From Fragilariopsis cylindrus CCMP1102 (lineage: Eukaryota > Bacillariophyta > Bacillariophyceae > Bacillariales > Bacillariaceae), in the NCBI GenBank assembly GCA_900095095.1, contig FMBT01000353.1:62001-126000 (forward strand): a DNA stretch of 64,000 nt. Reading direction: 5' to 3'. Of this stretch, positions 46,579-58,322 are shown piece after piece. Below the pieces are notes generated by a model. It searched no databases. It was not told the DNA's origin and was given only the letters and a program-made list of their open reading frames with translations. Every line of letters begins with the position of its first letter. Positions within the stretch are counted from its first letter, which is position 1. A program made the position numbers and the translations under genes.

Positions 46579-47296
46579 CGTTTAGTGTTCATTCACAAAA
46601 TCTTGCTCTTGTGGTTCTGGTTGTTTGTATTTATTATTAGGTGAATGATTGTTGCAGGTTTTTGTCGAAAGGGAAGTACGAGTACGCACTAGTAGTGTGA
46701 AGTTGAAGGGGTTCCTTCCATGTAGTGTTTGTAGTATCATCTATGTTTTCTCTCCCTTCTAAAGAAAAATAGATATTTTAATGAAAGCGTTTTCGAGAAT
46801 TCAATCATCTTCGAATCTCTACTAACTAGTCCCGTGGGACCTAACTTCGACAAGATCGATAGTCTTAACTAAAAGAAAGGTACGGGGATAAATAATTTTA
46901 TCCTGCAGTTTTCTGAAGAGAAAGCGAACGCAAAGTTGCCAAAACAATGGGTGTGTCTTTGTTCGGGATAAAAAAATCGCTGGTATTTTCATAATACTAA
47001 AGATGGAAGTACAAAGTGGAAGTGGCCAAACGTTTAATTTTTCAGGATTAGACTGAGATGGAAAACCATAAAGAAAAATAGTAGAGAAAACAATTATTCA
47101 CGTTTCACGTTGTTTTCTTTTCATGTAGATTTTTAATTCGATTCATTCATTCATTCATTCGGTTCAGGTATACAATTCCTTTATCTGATCTATCATTTCG
47201 TTTAATCGATTTATTCGGTTCAACAGATTTATTGCTCTACATATTAACTCCAGGCTGGTATCATTTCAAATTACTGTTCATGAAGTATATTCATGC
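46579..47296. other. Intergenic, holds one 34-bp direct repeat
   Basis: Upstream of the transporter and 3' of the ABC gene. It includes the 34-bp repeat (46808-46841) and an ATTC repeat at about 47139-47160. No gene seen. Confidence 0.55.
46808..46841 (+). repeat. 34-bp direct repeat, left copy
   Basis: The sequence begins TCTTCGAATCTCTACTAACT and ends CCCGTGGGACC. It is identical to 51157-51190 in the same orientation. The two copies flank the ABC transporter gene on either side, about 4.3 kb apart. Confidence 0.85.
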
Positions 47297-50200
47297 TTAA
47301 TGACCGTCAAGGTTAATTAGTGCCTCGTTAACATGTCTTTCGCTTTTAACCTTCTGCAGAAAACAGTCACGATCTAATAAGGGAACTGTACTATTTGATC
47401 TTTCGTTGTTCTTGCCATCAATATCAGTGGAAGAGCCGGCTTGCACCATGCTAAAAAAAATGCCATCGTCAATCTGGATCAACTCATGGTAGGTGCCATG
47501 TTCGGCAATAGTCCCGTGATCGAGAACGACAATCTGATCTGCATCCTTAGACGTAAATGTGCTGTGAGATATGGAAACTATGGTCAGTTGCTCCGAGTCT
47601 CGGAGCCTTACGATCGTTTTCACAATCGAAGCCGCGGTCTCGGGATCAAGCGCGGACGTTGCCTCATCCAACAGCAGAACGGAAGGCTTTCGATATAATA
47701 CTCGAGCCAAACAAATGCGCTGAATCAACGCCAGTTGCGACCAAATATATATAGCAAAGTAAATATTAGAAATTGAAGCAATTGAAAAAGAGAATGAAAA
47801 CCAAAAGATAGGAAAAAAATCGAACTTACCTGAAGCTGCCCCCCGCTCATGTTTATACGGCTGTCGCCCCCAAGAACAGTGTCATAACCATCTGGTAGCA
47901 TGGAAATTATGTCAGCTATTTCTGCCATGGTGGCGGCCTCAAATACCGCACCATCATTGTTGTCGGGTGAGCCAAAAAGAATGTTTTCTCGTATAGTCCC
48001 CTCTAGTATCATAGTTTTTTGAAACATCACCGAAACATATTGCCGGTAGCTCCTTAAAGAAGCACCAAATATTTCGGTTCCGTCCCACATAATAGAACCC
48101 TCATTGGGTTGCAGGTTTCTCATGAGCAAGTTGATCAGAGTGGTCTTTCCAGATCCACTAAGCCCACAAAGGACATTATAGGTCCCCCGTTTAAATGACA
48201 AATTGATACCTTTCAGCACTTCAACCGGCGAACCTTTATATCGAAATATGACCCCCTGTTTATCAGTATCAATGGTAAAACAACGCCAGTTGTGACCAAA
48301 TGTATAGAGCAAAGTGAATATTAGAAATGGAAGCAATTGAAAAAGAGAATATAAACCAGAAGATAGAAGAAATGTCGAACTTACCTTCATATCTATGCTC
48401 TCAGTAAGCGGGGATAACGACGGGTGATCAGCGCCATTGTAATTAATAACAGTATTTCCACTAGCAATCAAATCATCAACTTTGCGAATACAACCAGCAG
48501 AATTCGATGCTTCACGCATGAAACCACCTAGCCGATTGAGTGGTTCTGTCATACTGGCAGCCAAACTCACCAACGTGACAAACCCACCGACAAGTGTGGT
48601 ATTATCGTCGGAATCTAGTACAGCTTTGCCATAGGGTATGATGACAAACAAAGTATAGATCGCGCCACACATCAGATAGTAGACCGAAATAGCTCCACTT
48701 GAAAAAATAGACCGTTGTCGTGCCTGGCTGAGTTCCAAAAGCATGGGCTGAATGCGATCAGCTGCCCATACTCCGGTGTCAGACGTAATTAAAACCGGAA
48801 GACAGTTGACAAGGCTCGCAAAATTAGAGGCTAACTTGCCTTCCAATCGTGATGCCTTTTGAGATGCTTCCGAAACAATAATGCAGATCTTATTTAGTAA
48901 CAAAACAATCAATGAAATGTATGCAATGATAATAATCTTGCATAAAAAATAACAAGATTATTTCCTGTGAAACAACCAAGAACTTACCGTCCGTAGCTTT
49001 CTTGGTAAGATCGTCATTGCTATACATTACAGGCAATAGACAAATAAATGCTGCGGCCAAAATGATATTGACTTGTAAGCATGAAAGGCAAGCGATGGTA
49101 ATTTTCATTGTAGAGAACAACATGGTGTAAGTGGACGTGATGAGTGTCACTTCTACCCGACCCGTTTGACTTGTAAACACATCGACGATTTCTCCTGCGG
49201 AAGAACCATCACCGTCAACATTACTATTCACAACAGCACCCAGGGCTCGCTGCCGACACAATAGCATTGCTCGTGTATTCAGCTTCGATTGAGAATACGA
49301 CAATGCAAGCATGATCACGGGATTAATACCCGCTAGAAAAAAATACACAATTAAGGCTGTTCTGGCATCCTTTTGATTATAGCTCGCGTTGTTGACAAAT
49401 ATACCTAAAGCGATGGCCTGTACCGGCGCAATTGCTGCGGCCATCGACATGATGATTAGCGATACGATGAATTCTCGAGGACATTGGATCCACTTTTGAA
49501 GGATGGTCCAGACTAAGGCAAAGGAGGTGATCGGGACGGGGACCTTCTCGATGTTACAACCATGCTCACTATCGCAATACGACGAGAGGCAGTTGGCCAT
49601 TTGTTTCACGACTCGTCTGAATTCGGACGAACTCAAATACTGACTGTTGTTGTTGGATTTCCAACCGGGCCATATCGAAACATGTTCGGAAATGCGTTTC
49701 ACGATGCACCAATAATCGAGGGCACCATCGCCCGCCGCACGTACCCGTTGATCGAGATCTATTTTTACTTTTTTGCCACGTTTAATGTCCTCGGAGACAA
49801 TCAATACTTCCAACGCATGATTAAAAGCCTCTTGGACTTGCTCCTTGGTTATTTCGGTGGACGTTTTTCGGAAAGATTGCATAATCATACTCGTGTCGCT
49901 ATTTTCGTCGTCGTGATCATTAAATTTACCTGCTTGGTTGGTACCGAGGACATCTCGCAATTCATTCATCGGTTCATGATTTATTCGCAAAAAGAACAAA
50001 TAACATCCGAACATGATTAGAGTTACAGATAAGATTGCTGTTTCGGATCGGTTCAATTGCTCGCATCCCAATGTTATGTTGAATTTGTCTTCTACGACGA
50101 GCAAGCCAATAATAGCAATGGCCAGATGCAACACCAGCGATAAAACGCACTGGAATCCTCCCCAGCGAAAATATATCAAGCCTCCAAAGAACGGGAGCGA

Positions 50201-50401
50201 GTACTCCCATAAAAATCCCGTGGCGATCCACAACGAAACATGGACAACGGAAAACCATTTAAAGTGTTCTGAGTTGCACCATCCTGGAGCCGTTATCAGT
50301 TCTGATACAGCGAACAGAAAGAACAATAGAAAGGAGATGACCTGAACCGTATATCCAAGAGGTGTCGTGTAAGGTAGGATGAGCCGAAAAGTAGTATGCA
50401 T
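47297..50401 (-). CDS. ABC transporter, half-size exporter with extra N-terminal membrane region
   Basis: Four exons: 48988-50401, 48385-48866, 47830-48255 and 47297-47719. Lengths and phases close exactly at 914 aa. The N-terminal ~150 residues hold four or five hydrophobic helices resembling the TMD0-type extension of some exporters, then a linker and the six-helix transmembrane domain (about 310-600). The nucleotide-binding domain is complete: Walker A in CGLSGSGKTTLINLL, Q-loop in VSVMFQKTMILEGTIRENIL, signature NMSGGQLQ-RICLARVL (split by intron 3), Walker B SVLLLDEATSALD and H-loop TIVSISHSTF. It should be an ATP-driven exporter acting as a dimer; the substrate is unknown. Introns 2 and 3 are copies of one another (listed separately). 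Identical 34-bp repeats flank the gene. Confidence 0.9.
47720..47829 (-). repeat. Intron 3 of the ABC gene, near-identical to intron 2 (introner-like)
   Basis: 110 nt, GTAAGTTCGA donor, TTGATTCAG acceptor, phase 0. Over about 100 nt it matches intron 2 of the same gene with roughly a dozen differences, including the shared blocks TCTCTTTTTCAATTGCTTC and CAACTGGCGTTG. The flanking exon sequences are unrelated, so the copy is confined to the intron. Confidence 0.85.
48256..48384 (-). repeat. Intron 2 of the ABC gene, near-identical to intron 3 (introner-like)
   Basis: 129 nt, GTAAGTTCGA donor, GATAAACAG acceptor, phase 0. It shares about 100 nt with intron 3 and then has a unique ~20-nt 3' end. 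Both copies have the same strand and phase. Confidence 0.85.
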
Positions 50402-50728
50402 TATTTTGTATGTTGTTGTTGTGGGAGGGTGTGCTTTAATATTATTACTGAGTGTAGCTAGTACTTTCTCTATGCAGCTTGTATTCCTTTGTTATCATGT
50501 CCAAACTTGTGCACTGTGTCTTTTCTGCGTCGTATTGATTCGATTATTCCTCTTGTTTGATCGCGTTTCCTATCATATTTGCTACATGATTTTGAAGTAC
50601 AGTAGTAGAGAGTCCTCTCTCTCTAGCGAGTCTATCACCGGTACGATTGTCATGAATAGATATGACCTCCTAGGAAGAGATTTTGATTTTTTTTTCCCCA
50701 TGGTGCACAGCATACACACAACACATAT

Positions 50729-50891
50729 TTCCTCCGTGCAACGCAGGTTGTCCACGGGGTAAGCCATAATAATGAGACGACGGTTTCTTTATTTAATATT
50801 TTCCTCTCAAATCACTCACTCTCCGTGCTTTTGCGCACGTTAAAATATTATAGCGCTTATCCCTGTGGACGACCTGCGTTGCACGGAGGAA
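50729..50891. repeat. Inverted repeat of about 35 bp arms, MITE- or hairpin-like
   Basis: The left arm 50729-50763 starts TTCCTCCGTGCAACGCAGG; the right arm 50856-50891 is its reverse complement with about four differences. The loop is about 92 bp and AT-rich. No clear target-site duplication was found. It may be a miniature element or a structured RNA. Confidence 0.7.
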
Positions 50892-51156
50892 GTACTAGTA
50901 CAGCACTATTCATCGAGTCAATAATCAGTAACTTATGCTTTTAGGATGAATAAGATCATACTACTCACATGGAAATTGACAGCCATTAGAAATATTGAAT
51001 TTAGGTAGAACAAATGTAGCTGCTGTTAGTACTTTTTCTAGAAGTAATTTGGAAATTTCATTTAACATTTCTCATAAACATTTATTTTGTTTCTAAAGAT
51101 CTCTCTCAAAACAGTTTTGATTGTTTGTACATCCAAAAATAGTTGAGCAGTAGTAG

Positions 51157-51190
51157 TCTTCGAATCTCTACTAACTAGTCCCGTGGGACC
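51157..51190 (+). repeat. 34-bp direct repeat, right copy
   Basis: Identical to 46808-46841, same orientation, on the other side of the ABC transporter gene and just left of the calpain gene. Confidence 0.85.
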
Positions 51191-51680
51191 AACAGTCGTA
51201 TTTTACTTGAACTTGATTTGGACTTTGAACTTATCAACAAAACACAACAAACACAAACAAAACAGTCAGTCGAGCTATAAAAAAGAAAATCTAGAACAAA
51301 TCTAAAAATAAGCAAGAAAACCAAGCCTATCATTGCGAGAGGTATGCATTAGCAAAAGAGATAATCGGCGCTCTATCGATGTCTATCTTGCTTACGGCAT
51401 TGCAAACGATAACGTCGAACATTTGAATTCCATTTGCCTCCATCCATCATGCTACATGACATAATCGACAGCACAATTTGATTATTGCGTAAAAAATCAT
51501 TATCATTGAAATAGAATAGAATAGAATAGAATAGAATAGGCCGTGTCAGTTTCGATTCATTCGATTGTTGCCCATTACAGTATCGATTATCGAATCGTAT
51601 CTCACGACGGCACACAAGCAAATAAACACTCAACAGTTAGAATCTAGATTCAAATTTAATCTCATTATAAAATACATACA

Positions 51681-54600
51681 ATGGCGGAAACAAATAATAA
51701 CAAGAACAATGAAGTAATCGATTTATTGATGAGCGATAACGACGACGACGACGATCAAGACAATGTCAGTATCAATGATGCCAAGAATAAACAACAAAAA
51801 CAACGCCGTGTCATGAAGGATCCTCCTCCATCGGCCTCGTCATCGGCTTCGTCATCTGGCGCTACAAACAATAAGACCGAGGGTGAAAACAAGAAGAACG
51901 GTATATCGAACAGAAAAAACAATAATAGCAAAATCAATAACAGTAACAAGTATCGGACTACAGCTAAAACGACGATGGCAGCAACGAAAGCTAAATCTAA
52001 AACTAAAAAAACAACGAGTGATGGCCTACAAGCTGGATTGGTTCTAGAAGAAGATGTCTTCGCGTCGTCGGCAGCAGCGGCAGCCGTAAGAGGAAATGAA
52101 GGCGAAGACTACCACAGTAATGATAATGATAATATCAACAATAACAATAACAATAACAATAATACGTATTTCGAGTTGTTTGAAGATGATGAATTCGGTC
52201 CTGTCGCATCATCGATTATGGGAATTCATAAACCTTCCATCGTTGATATCAATCTTGATGATGATGAAGATGAAGATGACACTGATGAAGATGACGTGAA
52301 AGTTGAATCATTATCATCGTCGTCGGCATCGAACAAGAAGAAGACTACTAAGAATGATAATAGTAATAGTAATAATAATGATAATAATAATAATAATAAA
52401 TGGAATCCAAAATGTCGTTGTAAAATGTTAGCAAGATTATCGTATAAAGAAAAGGATGGTGCACCATATTTTGAATGCGGTAAGGTTACTTCTACGAAGA
52501 ATAATCCAAAGAATAGATGTAAATTCTTTACATATGCATTTAAACCAGAATTAACGGTATGGTACAGATTTGGTCATCATAATCGGCATGTATTGGTACA
52601 GCAGCAACAACAACAACAACAGTTACAGACATTACCATCATCGTTACTATTACCATCAAACACAAACAACAATAATAGCAACGACAATTCAATTCATTAT
52701 TTTCCGCACAAGATTTAGTCAAGGCACAGTAGGTGATTGTTGGTTTTTAAGTGCATTAGCAGTCGTTGCGGAACGTCCCGATCTTATTCGAAGACTATTC
52801 CAACAGCAATTACAACAACACAGCAGCAGCAGTAGCAGCGATGATTTACGAAATGGGATAATTCGTGTCAATTTATTCCTTGATGGGATATGGTCACAAT
52901 TCAGATGGATAACTTCTTGCCATGTTATATCCGTGGTTATGATAAAGATGATGACGCCTTACAAAAAGCACTTGAAGCAAGTTTATTATCAATGAACGGT
53001 GGTGACAATGAAAATAGTAACAACAATAACAATAACTCTACTATTCTTCGTAACCCATATAAGAAAAACAAGAATCCAAACAATAATATCCAACAATACA
53101 CAAAATTTCCACCAGCATCTTCACGAAATGATCCTAATGGCTTGTCAGAAAGGAATCGACAAATTATGATCAAAACAACAGAATTTATTGATCGTGATCG
53201 AAAAATGAAACAGCAACATAGAGGAGGAGGAGGATTTTACCGTCCCCGTTTAATAGGATTTGGTAATGCTAGTCGTGGTTCATCAGCACAAGCGCAATCA
53301 CAGTCACAAGTAGTACAAACACGTGATTTAGCATATTCGAAGGCACATAAGAATCAATTATGGGTACCATTTTTGGAAAAAGCATATGCAAAAATACATG
53401 GTTCCTATCAAGCAATTAGTGGTGGTCAGATCGCTGAAGCATTCTTAGATTTAACTGGGTAAGTAATGCATGTATGTGAGAAGAAGCACGTGAATTTTTT
53501 TCATAATCATTACGAAGTATTCTAACTTTTTTTTCTTGCTTTTTACTATTATCTCTCGTACTGTAAAGTGCTCCTACATTACAGATTGGGTGGCATGCAG
53601 GTCGTGCCGCTTCTGGTATGAATAGTACTTCATATGATGATCCGAAACGATTATGGTTTGATCTATTAAAATGGAGAAAACAACGTCTACCGATGGGATG
53701 TGGTACCGACAGTTCTTCGGAAGGATTAGTTGGAATGCATGCATATTCTATACTGGATATACGGGAAATTACCGATGTTGGTATAGATTTCTTTAAAGAT
53801 CATTTAATTCGTGGTACATTGGGGAATGTTAGTGGCTTTACGGAATATGATGGTAAAGTTCGACTATTGAGGATACGTAATCCACATGGACAAGTACGTT
53901 TTTTTTTTGCCTGCGTCGTGAAAAGAAATAAAGCAGATTTTGTTACAACCAACGACGGGAATATACAGTACTAAACCCCCATTCTTCTTCTTTCATGTGT
54001 TGTTGTTCTTATTTATACACTCTTTAATAGGGAGAATGGAAAGGTGAATTTTCGGATAAGTGTGCAATGTGGGAACAGTTGTTAACTAATAGTGGAATCA
54101 CATTACCTAGAAGCGGTATTAATGATGGAACATTTTGGATTGGTTACGATGATTTTCTTCTAGGATTTAGTAACATCGATGTTGTTCTGGCACATCAAGG
54201 GAATCATGCCAAATCATTTATTTCTAACTTTCCGCAAAAGATTAATAATCATCGATGCACTCGTGCCTTTGAAGTTAGTCTCATCGACCCACAACCAGGT
54301 CTCGAAACAAAGGAACGTGTGGAAGTTTATGTTATGGGGATACAAAAAAGCAAACGCGGCGCTCGACAAGGTCGCAAAGATCGAAAAAAATCATACAAAG
54401 TTTCTGACATGGGTATGTTGGTAGGAGAATATCCATTGAATAGTAATGGTGGTAGCGAGAATAACAATGACAATGACGATGGTGCAGACGCAAATTCTGT
54501 TCCATTCTCTTCAGTGCACGGACAAATGTTTGGTTTCAAACGCAACGGTCACTATAAAATAGTTCTTGATCGAAAGAAATGCAAACGACTAGGTAAGTCC

Positions 54601-56041
54601 CACACAATAAAAATTCTGAACGCCGCAATACAATACAATCAGCATTCCATCTAACGAAAAAATGATTATCATAGTTGTTATGCCCATTTCATTTGGCCAT
54701 CCCGCTGCAACCGATGCACTTTTGAGTTTCGTCGTACGGTTCAACGCCGATGCGCCTCTCATGATTCGCGAACTTGAGGAAGTTCCTCGTATGGATCGTG
54801 CTCTCTGCGACTTTTTAATCCGACCAAAGCCATCTGGACATTTTTCCGATACCCGTCAGGGTCAAAAAAAGATCCTGTGGCAAAATCCTCACTATCGAGT
54901 GGTGCAAATTAATTGTTTTGGGAATAGGGGTGGTACCGTTTTCGTTTATCTTTGTGCTTCGCCTTCCGCAGAAGATCCAGTTTTGTTGGGTGTAGAAGCC
55001 ACTTGCCGTGGTATGTCATGTCGAGTGGAAGCTGGACTACTTGATCATGAAACTTTAGCTAAAGGAAAAAAGTTTGAAGCTGCATGGAGAAAATTCAAGT
55101 GCGATATTATTGGGCAAACCAAGTCTCAACTCTTAATGGTTCTATATCAGTCTGGTCAGGATACGGAAATGGGATCGATTATTGTAAAACCAGTATATAC
55201 TCTTGGCAACGGTAGCAATACACGACCAAAACCAAAAATGGCATCGACTACCTTGGATCGATATTGGAAGACAAATACCACAGGAAATGGTGACAGCGCC
55301 AACAACGAAGAAGATACATATGAATACAAGCTACAAGGTGTATTCAATCCTATTCGTATTGATGACGACACCTTTCTACATTGTGGGGTGAATCGTGAAG
55401 TATTTGAATCGTCAAGCCGCGCAATATCAATGAGCGGACAGGGACAATATCACCCGGATGGAGAATTATTGGATGGAGATGCAGAACTTCAACAGGCTCT
55501 TGCATTATCCCGTCAGGGTCACGGCGTACCAGATGATAGCAAAGATTTGGAAGAAGCCTTGAAGCGCAGCTGTCAAGACAAAGAGGGGCGGGGAACAACA
55601 ACGGAAGATATCGATATGGAATTGGAGGACGCCTTGAGGCGTAGCCGTGAAGATGACTTCGGTAGAAATCAAGGTAGCAGTTTGAAACAAACAATCGACT
55701 TAACTATGAAGAAAGCAGCTAAATCTAAGAAGAACGACAATGCAATAGTGTTGGACCTGACTGATACGTCTGATAATCCTACTTATCTCACAATCGACGG
55801 TTCGATCAATAATAGTAAAGAGAATCCAGACCGTAGGGGAAATAACTGTGAAGAGGGGGACGATCAGGAAATTATTATTCTAGATAGTGACGAAGAAGAC
55901 AGTAGTGACACGAAGGCTGAATACGAAGAGAAGGGTAAACGAAAGGATATCGTGGAGCCTTCTTCATCTAGTCAAAATCGAGAAAAGAAAAGAAAATTGG
56001 CAGCAGAAGCTGCACTGAAGCGATTAGAAGGTCGGCTTTAG
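51681..56041 (+). CDS. Calpain cysteine protease with GRF zinc finger, three UIMs and SUMO-interacting motifs
   Basis: Exons: 51681-53458, 53569-53893, 54031-54592, 54675-56041. The introns are 110, 137 and 82 nt. Catalytic triad: Cys in GTVGDCWFLSALA, His in GLVGMHAYSILDI, Asn in RIRNPHGQ-GEWKGEFSD. A GRF-type zinc finger precedes it (about residues 239-288: PKCRCKMLARLSYKEKDGAP then YFEC and NRCKFFTYAF). After the protease core and beta-sandwich regions come three ubiquitin-interacting motifs (AELQQALALSRQ, DLEEALKRSCQDKE, ELEDALRRSRED; 55470-55655). Candidate SUMO-interacting motifs are VIDLLMSDNDD near the N-terminus, SIVDINLDDDED, IVLDLTDTSD and EIIILDSDEED. The tail is basic (REKKRKLAAEAALKR), suggesting a nuclear protein. 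Three single missing bases near 52690, 52720 and 52890 must be allowed; the result is about 1344 aa and all phases close. A protease acting on ubiquitin- or SUMO-marked proteins is an inference. Confidence 0.88.
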
Positions 56042-56812
56042 CTTTAAATTGGAACGAAACTATCTTCACCTCTTCCATAAGGTCTTATTAGTCATAAAAG
56101 AAAGGCTTCGTTTAGATCAGGGGATGATGATCTTTTTTAACTGACTTGAACTGCAAAAACTAAAAATACGATTTAGATTTAAAAACTATGTTTGAATTTA
56201 CAGTTAAGTACAATTTATTTATATTTAATAATGTGTTGGCCGCACTACTACCTACAGCAGTCTAGCTAGTTGCGGTATGTCAAACAACAATTGTAGGTTC
56301 TACACGATTATCATATGACTATTGAATATAATAAATAGAGTAGTGTTTAGTGGAAGTGCATTTTGATATACGGTAGTAAAAATAATGATTAATATGCATA
56401 TTATCTAACATTACAGTTCGTTCTTTATAATACAGGTGTGTGTGTGTGTGTGTGTTAACGTATGTGTGCCGTAGTTTTTCTCTTTTCCCCGAGCGTGTGT
56501 GTGACAAAGAGAGTTGCTGTAAACTCTCAAAACCACAGATATATTATAGTAAGCTAAAGGGATACAAGATAGCTTGATATTGATTTTGTGCGAGATTCTT
56601 TCTCGTTCGCTGTTTAAAAGTAAATGATATTCCCATAAATGATACAATATCAATGAATAAAATCTTGTGCAGGAACGAATAGCTTGAACTAATAAGAGAA
56701 GTCTCGTGTGTGAGAATTCTCTCAGTGTTTCTTCGTCTTAGGATACCATCCTTCCCGGTCCCGGTTACTCTCTCTACTCTCTCCGTTTGCTAGCTTCGCA
56801 TTAATATAATAA
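56042..56812. other. Intergenic, no gene seen
   Basis: Convergent 3' flanks. A GT dinucleotide tract is at about 56435-56455. Confidence 0.6.
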
Positions 56813-57367
56813 TTACTGTTCTTCATCAACAGGGACAATATCTGATACTATTCCTTGTTTATGTAACCCTTCATTGTATGTTTCCGCAATTTCAAAACAA
56901 AATACTCCAACACATGCGATACCATTCTGATGAGCTGTCATCATCGTTTGATAGGCAGTCATTTCTGTGATACCCGTAATCTGTACGAGTGATCGTGCCA
57001 CATGCTCTCTTGTATTTAATCCATCATTGTATATTCGGACCTCCCATTCTTCACCACCCACATGTTCACGTTCTTTTACAACAGAAGAGGATCGATCAAT
57101 GACCTTCTTTTCTGCTGGACGATCTAATACAGCCGGTCCGGTGGTTCTACCTGTTTTCTCTCTTTCAATAGTAGCCGGTCCTGCTGCTAATGCTGTGTTG
57201 AGTCTGTTATTGTGAGTCGTTGAAGCATGTCGTTGTTGTTGTTGTTGTTGATGTTGTACCGGTACATGTAGTTGTTGTGCATGGAAAGCGATACAAGTAC
57301 CAAACAAAGAAGAGCATAAAAATAGCGGAAGTACAGCAGACAGTAAAAATTTCATCGTGGAGATCAT
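56813..57367 (-). CDS. clpS: ATP-dependent Clp protease adaptor ClpS, plastid
   Basis: 184 aa from the ATG at 57367; the Met at residue 5 (MKFLLSAVLPLF) is an equally good start. The signal peptide ends GTCIA-FHAQ, an ASAFAP-type site, so the protein is plastid-targeted. The ClpS core is at about 100-180: EEWEVRIYNDGLNTREHVAR, with the N-degron pocket region VYNDG-like, LVQITGITEMTAYQTMMTAH and the segment GVFCFEIAETYNEGLHKQG. ClpS delivers N-degron substrates to the plastid Clp protease. The linker between signal and core is Gln- and Thr-rich. The gene is intact and intronless. Confidence 0.93.
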   Translation of the reverse strand: MISTMKFLLSAVLPLFLCSSLFGTCIAFHAQQLHVPVQHQQQQQQRHASTTHNNRLNTALAAGPATIEREKTGRTTGPAVLDRPAEKKVIDRSSSVVKEREHVGGEEWEVRIYNDGLNTREHVARSLVQITGITEMTAYQTMMTAHQNGIACVGVFCFEIAETYNEGLHKQGIVSDIVPVDEEQ

Positions 57368-58322
57368 CGTGCTAATTATATATGATTATTGTAGGTTGGG
57401 GTAGTTAGTTGAGCTGGTTAGTTGTGAAAGCAATAACAATTGATTTATGAGCTAATTCAATAATTATACGGAGCAAATCGGTTTAGATTGGAGGGAGACA
57501 ACAATATTTTAATGGTCAAAACTAAGAAGTATCAACACAAATGCAATACAGAAAGAAGCTGCAAGATGCACTTAATTCAAACTAAAATTTGGTGGATGAC
57601 GAACGACGAGTGATACACTGTACTTTAAGTACCGGAGGAGGATAGTTCTTTACGGTATTTAATTTTTGACACGAACAAATACTAAGTAAAATTGCGCGAG
57701 AAAAAGTGTGTAAGATTGTTAGTGAATTTGCTGTGTAAAGAGTGATGAGAGTGACGAAATTTATGTAATTTTTGATTGAAGATTGTGAATTGTGAGATTG
57801 GGGGAAAGATGTATATTTTGTGGTCCAAAAAATAAAATAAAAATTGTCGATCATTTTTAGATTTTCTTGGCGATCCCCTCAAAATCCGTTACTTTTGTTA
57901 CGATCGCAGAATACTGTAATCCTACGTAGTTTGATTGCAATATCATTTTTTGCGCGATGATTTAAACTTACATACAGTGAAACCACATACAAAATACGTT
58001 AAATGCGCGCGCCGAAAGTTGGTAGAGAGTTAACTACAAGTCTTCGAATTTTTTTCTAAATTCACCCATAAAGTAAAGGGGGGAGCAGATTGCGCGATGA
58101 TGTGTTAAAAGATTGCATCGTTGAACTTCAAGATCGAAAAACAAAGGGAGAATTGTGTCGTCCGAGAGAATGCAAGACTCATCAATTTCAAGTCCACAAA
58201 TATGTAATGCTATAAATCGAATGTAAAATGCATAAAAATCAACGAAGAAAATCGACCGTAATGCTTATCGGGGAACCACCCTATGCCATAACTTTATCAT
58301 AGCATCGAATTAATGTTCTAAC
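57368..58322. other. Intergenic, no protein gene seen
   Basis: AT-rich, between ClpS and the tRNA-Sec array. Minus-strand frames at 57582-57882 look random. Confidence 0.55.

Larger units (their letters stand above)
50402..51680. other. Intergenic region with inverted repeat, direct repeat and microsatellite
   Basis: Between the ABC gene and the calpain gene. It carries the inverted repeat at 50729-50891, the right copy of the 34-bp repeat and an (AATAG)n run at about 51510-51539. Short frames are not coding-like. Confidence 0.6.

Noticed and set aside
46808-46841. 34-bp repeat as a tRNA T-arm fragment because of TTCGAATC
   Set aside because: No matching stems around it; it does not fold as a tRNA half.
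51510-51539. (AATAG)n run as a mobile-element end
   Set aside because: It is a simple microsatellite with no flanking inverted or direct repeats of its own.
3317-54592. Programmed minus-one ribosomal frameshifting as the cause of the frame breaks
   Set aside because: The sites share no slippery heptamer or downstream structure and fall in unrelated housekeeping genes; missing bases in the assembly are simpler.
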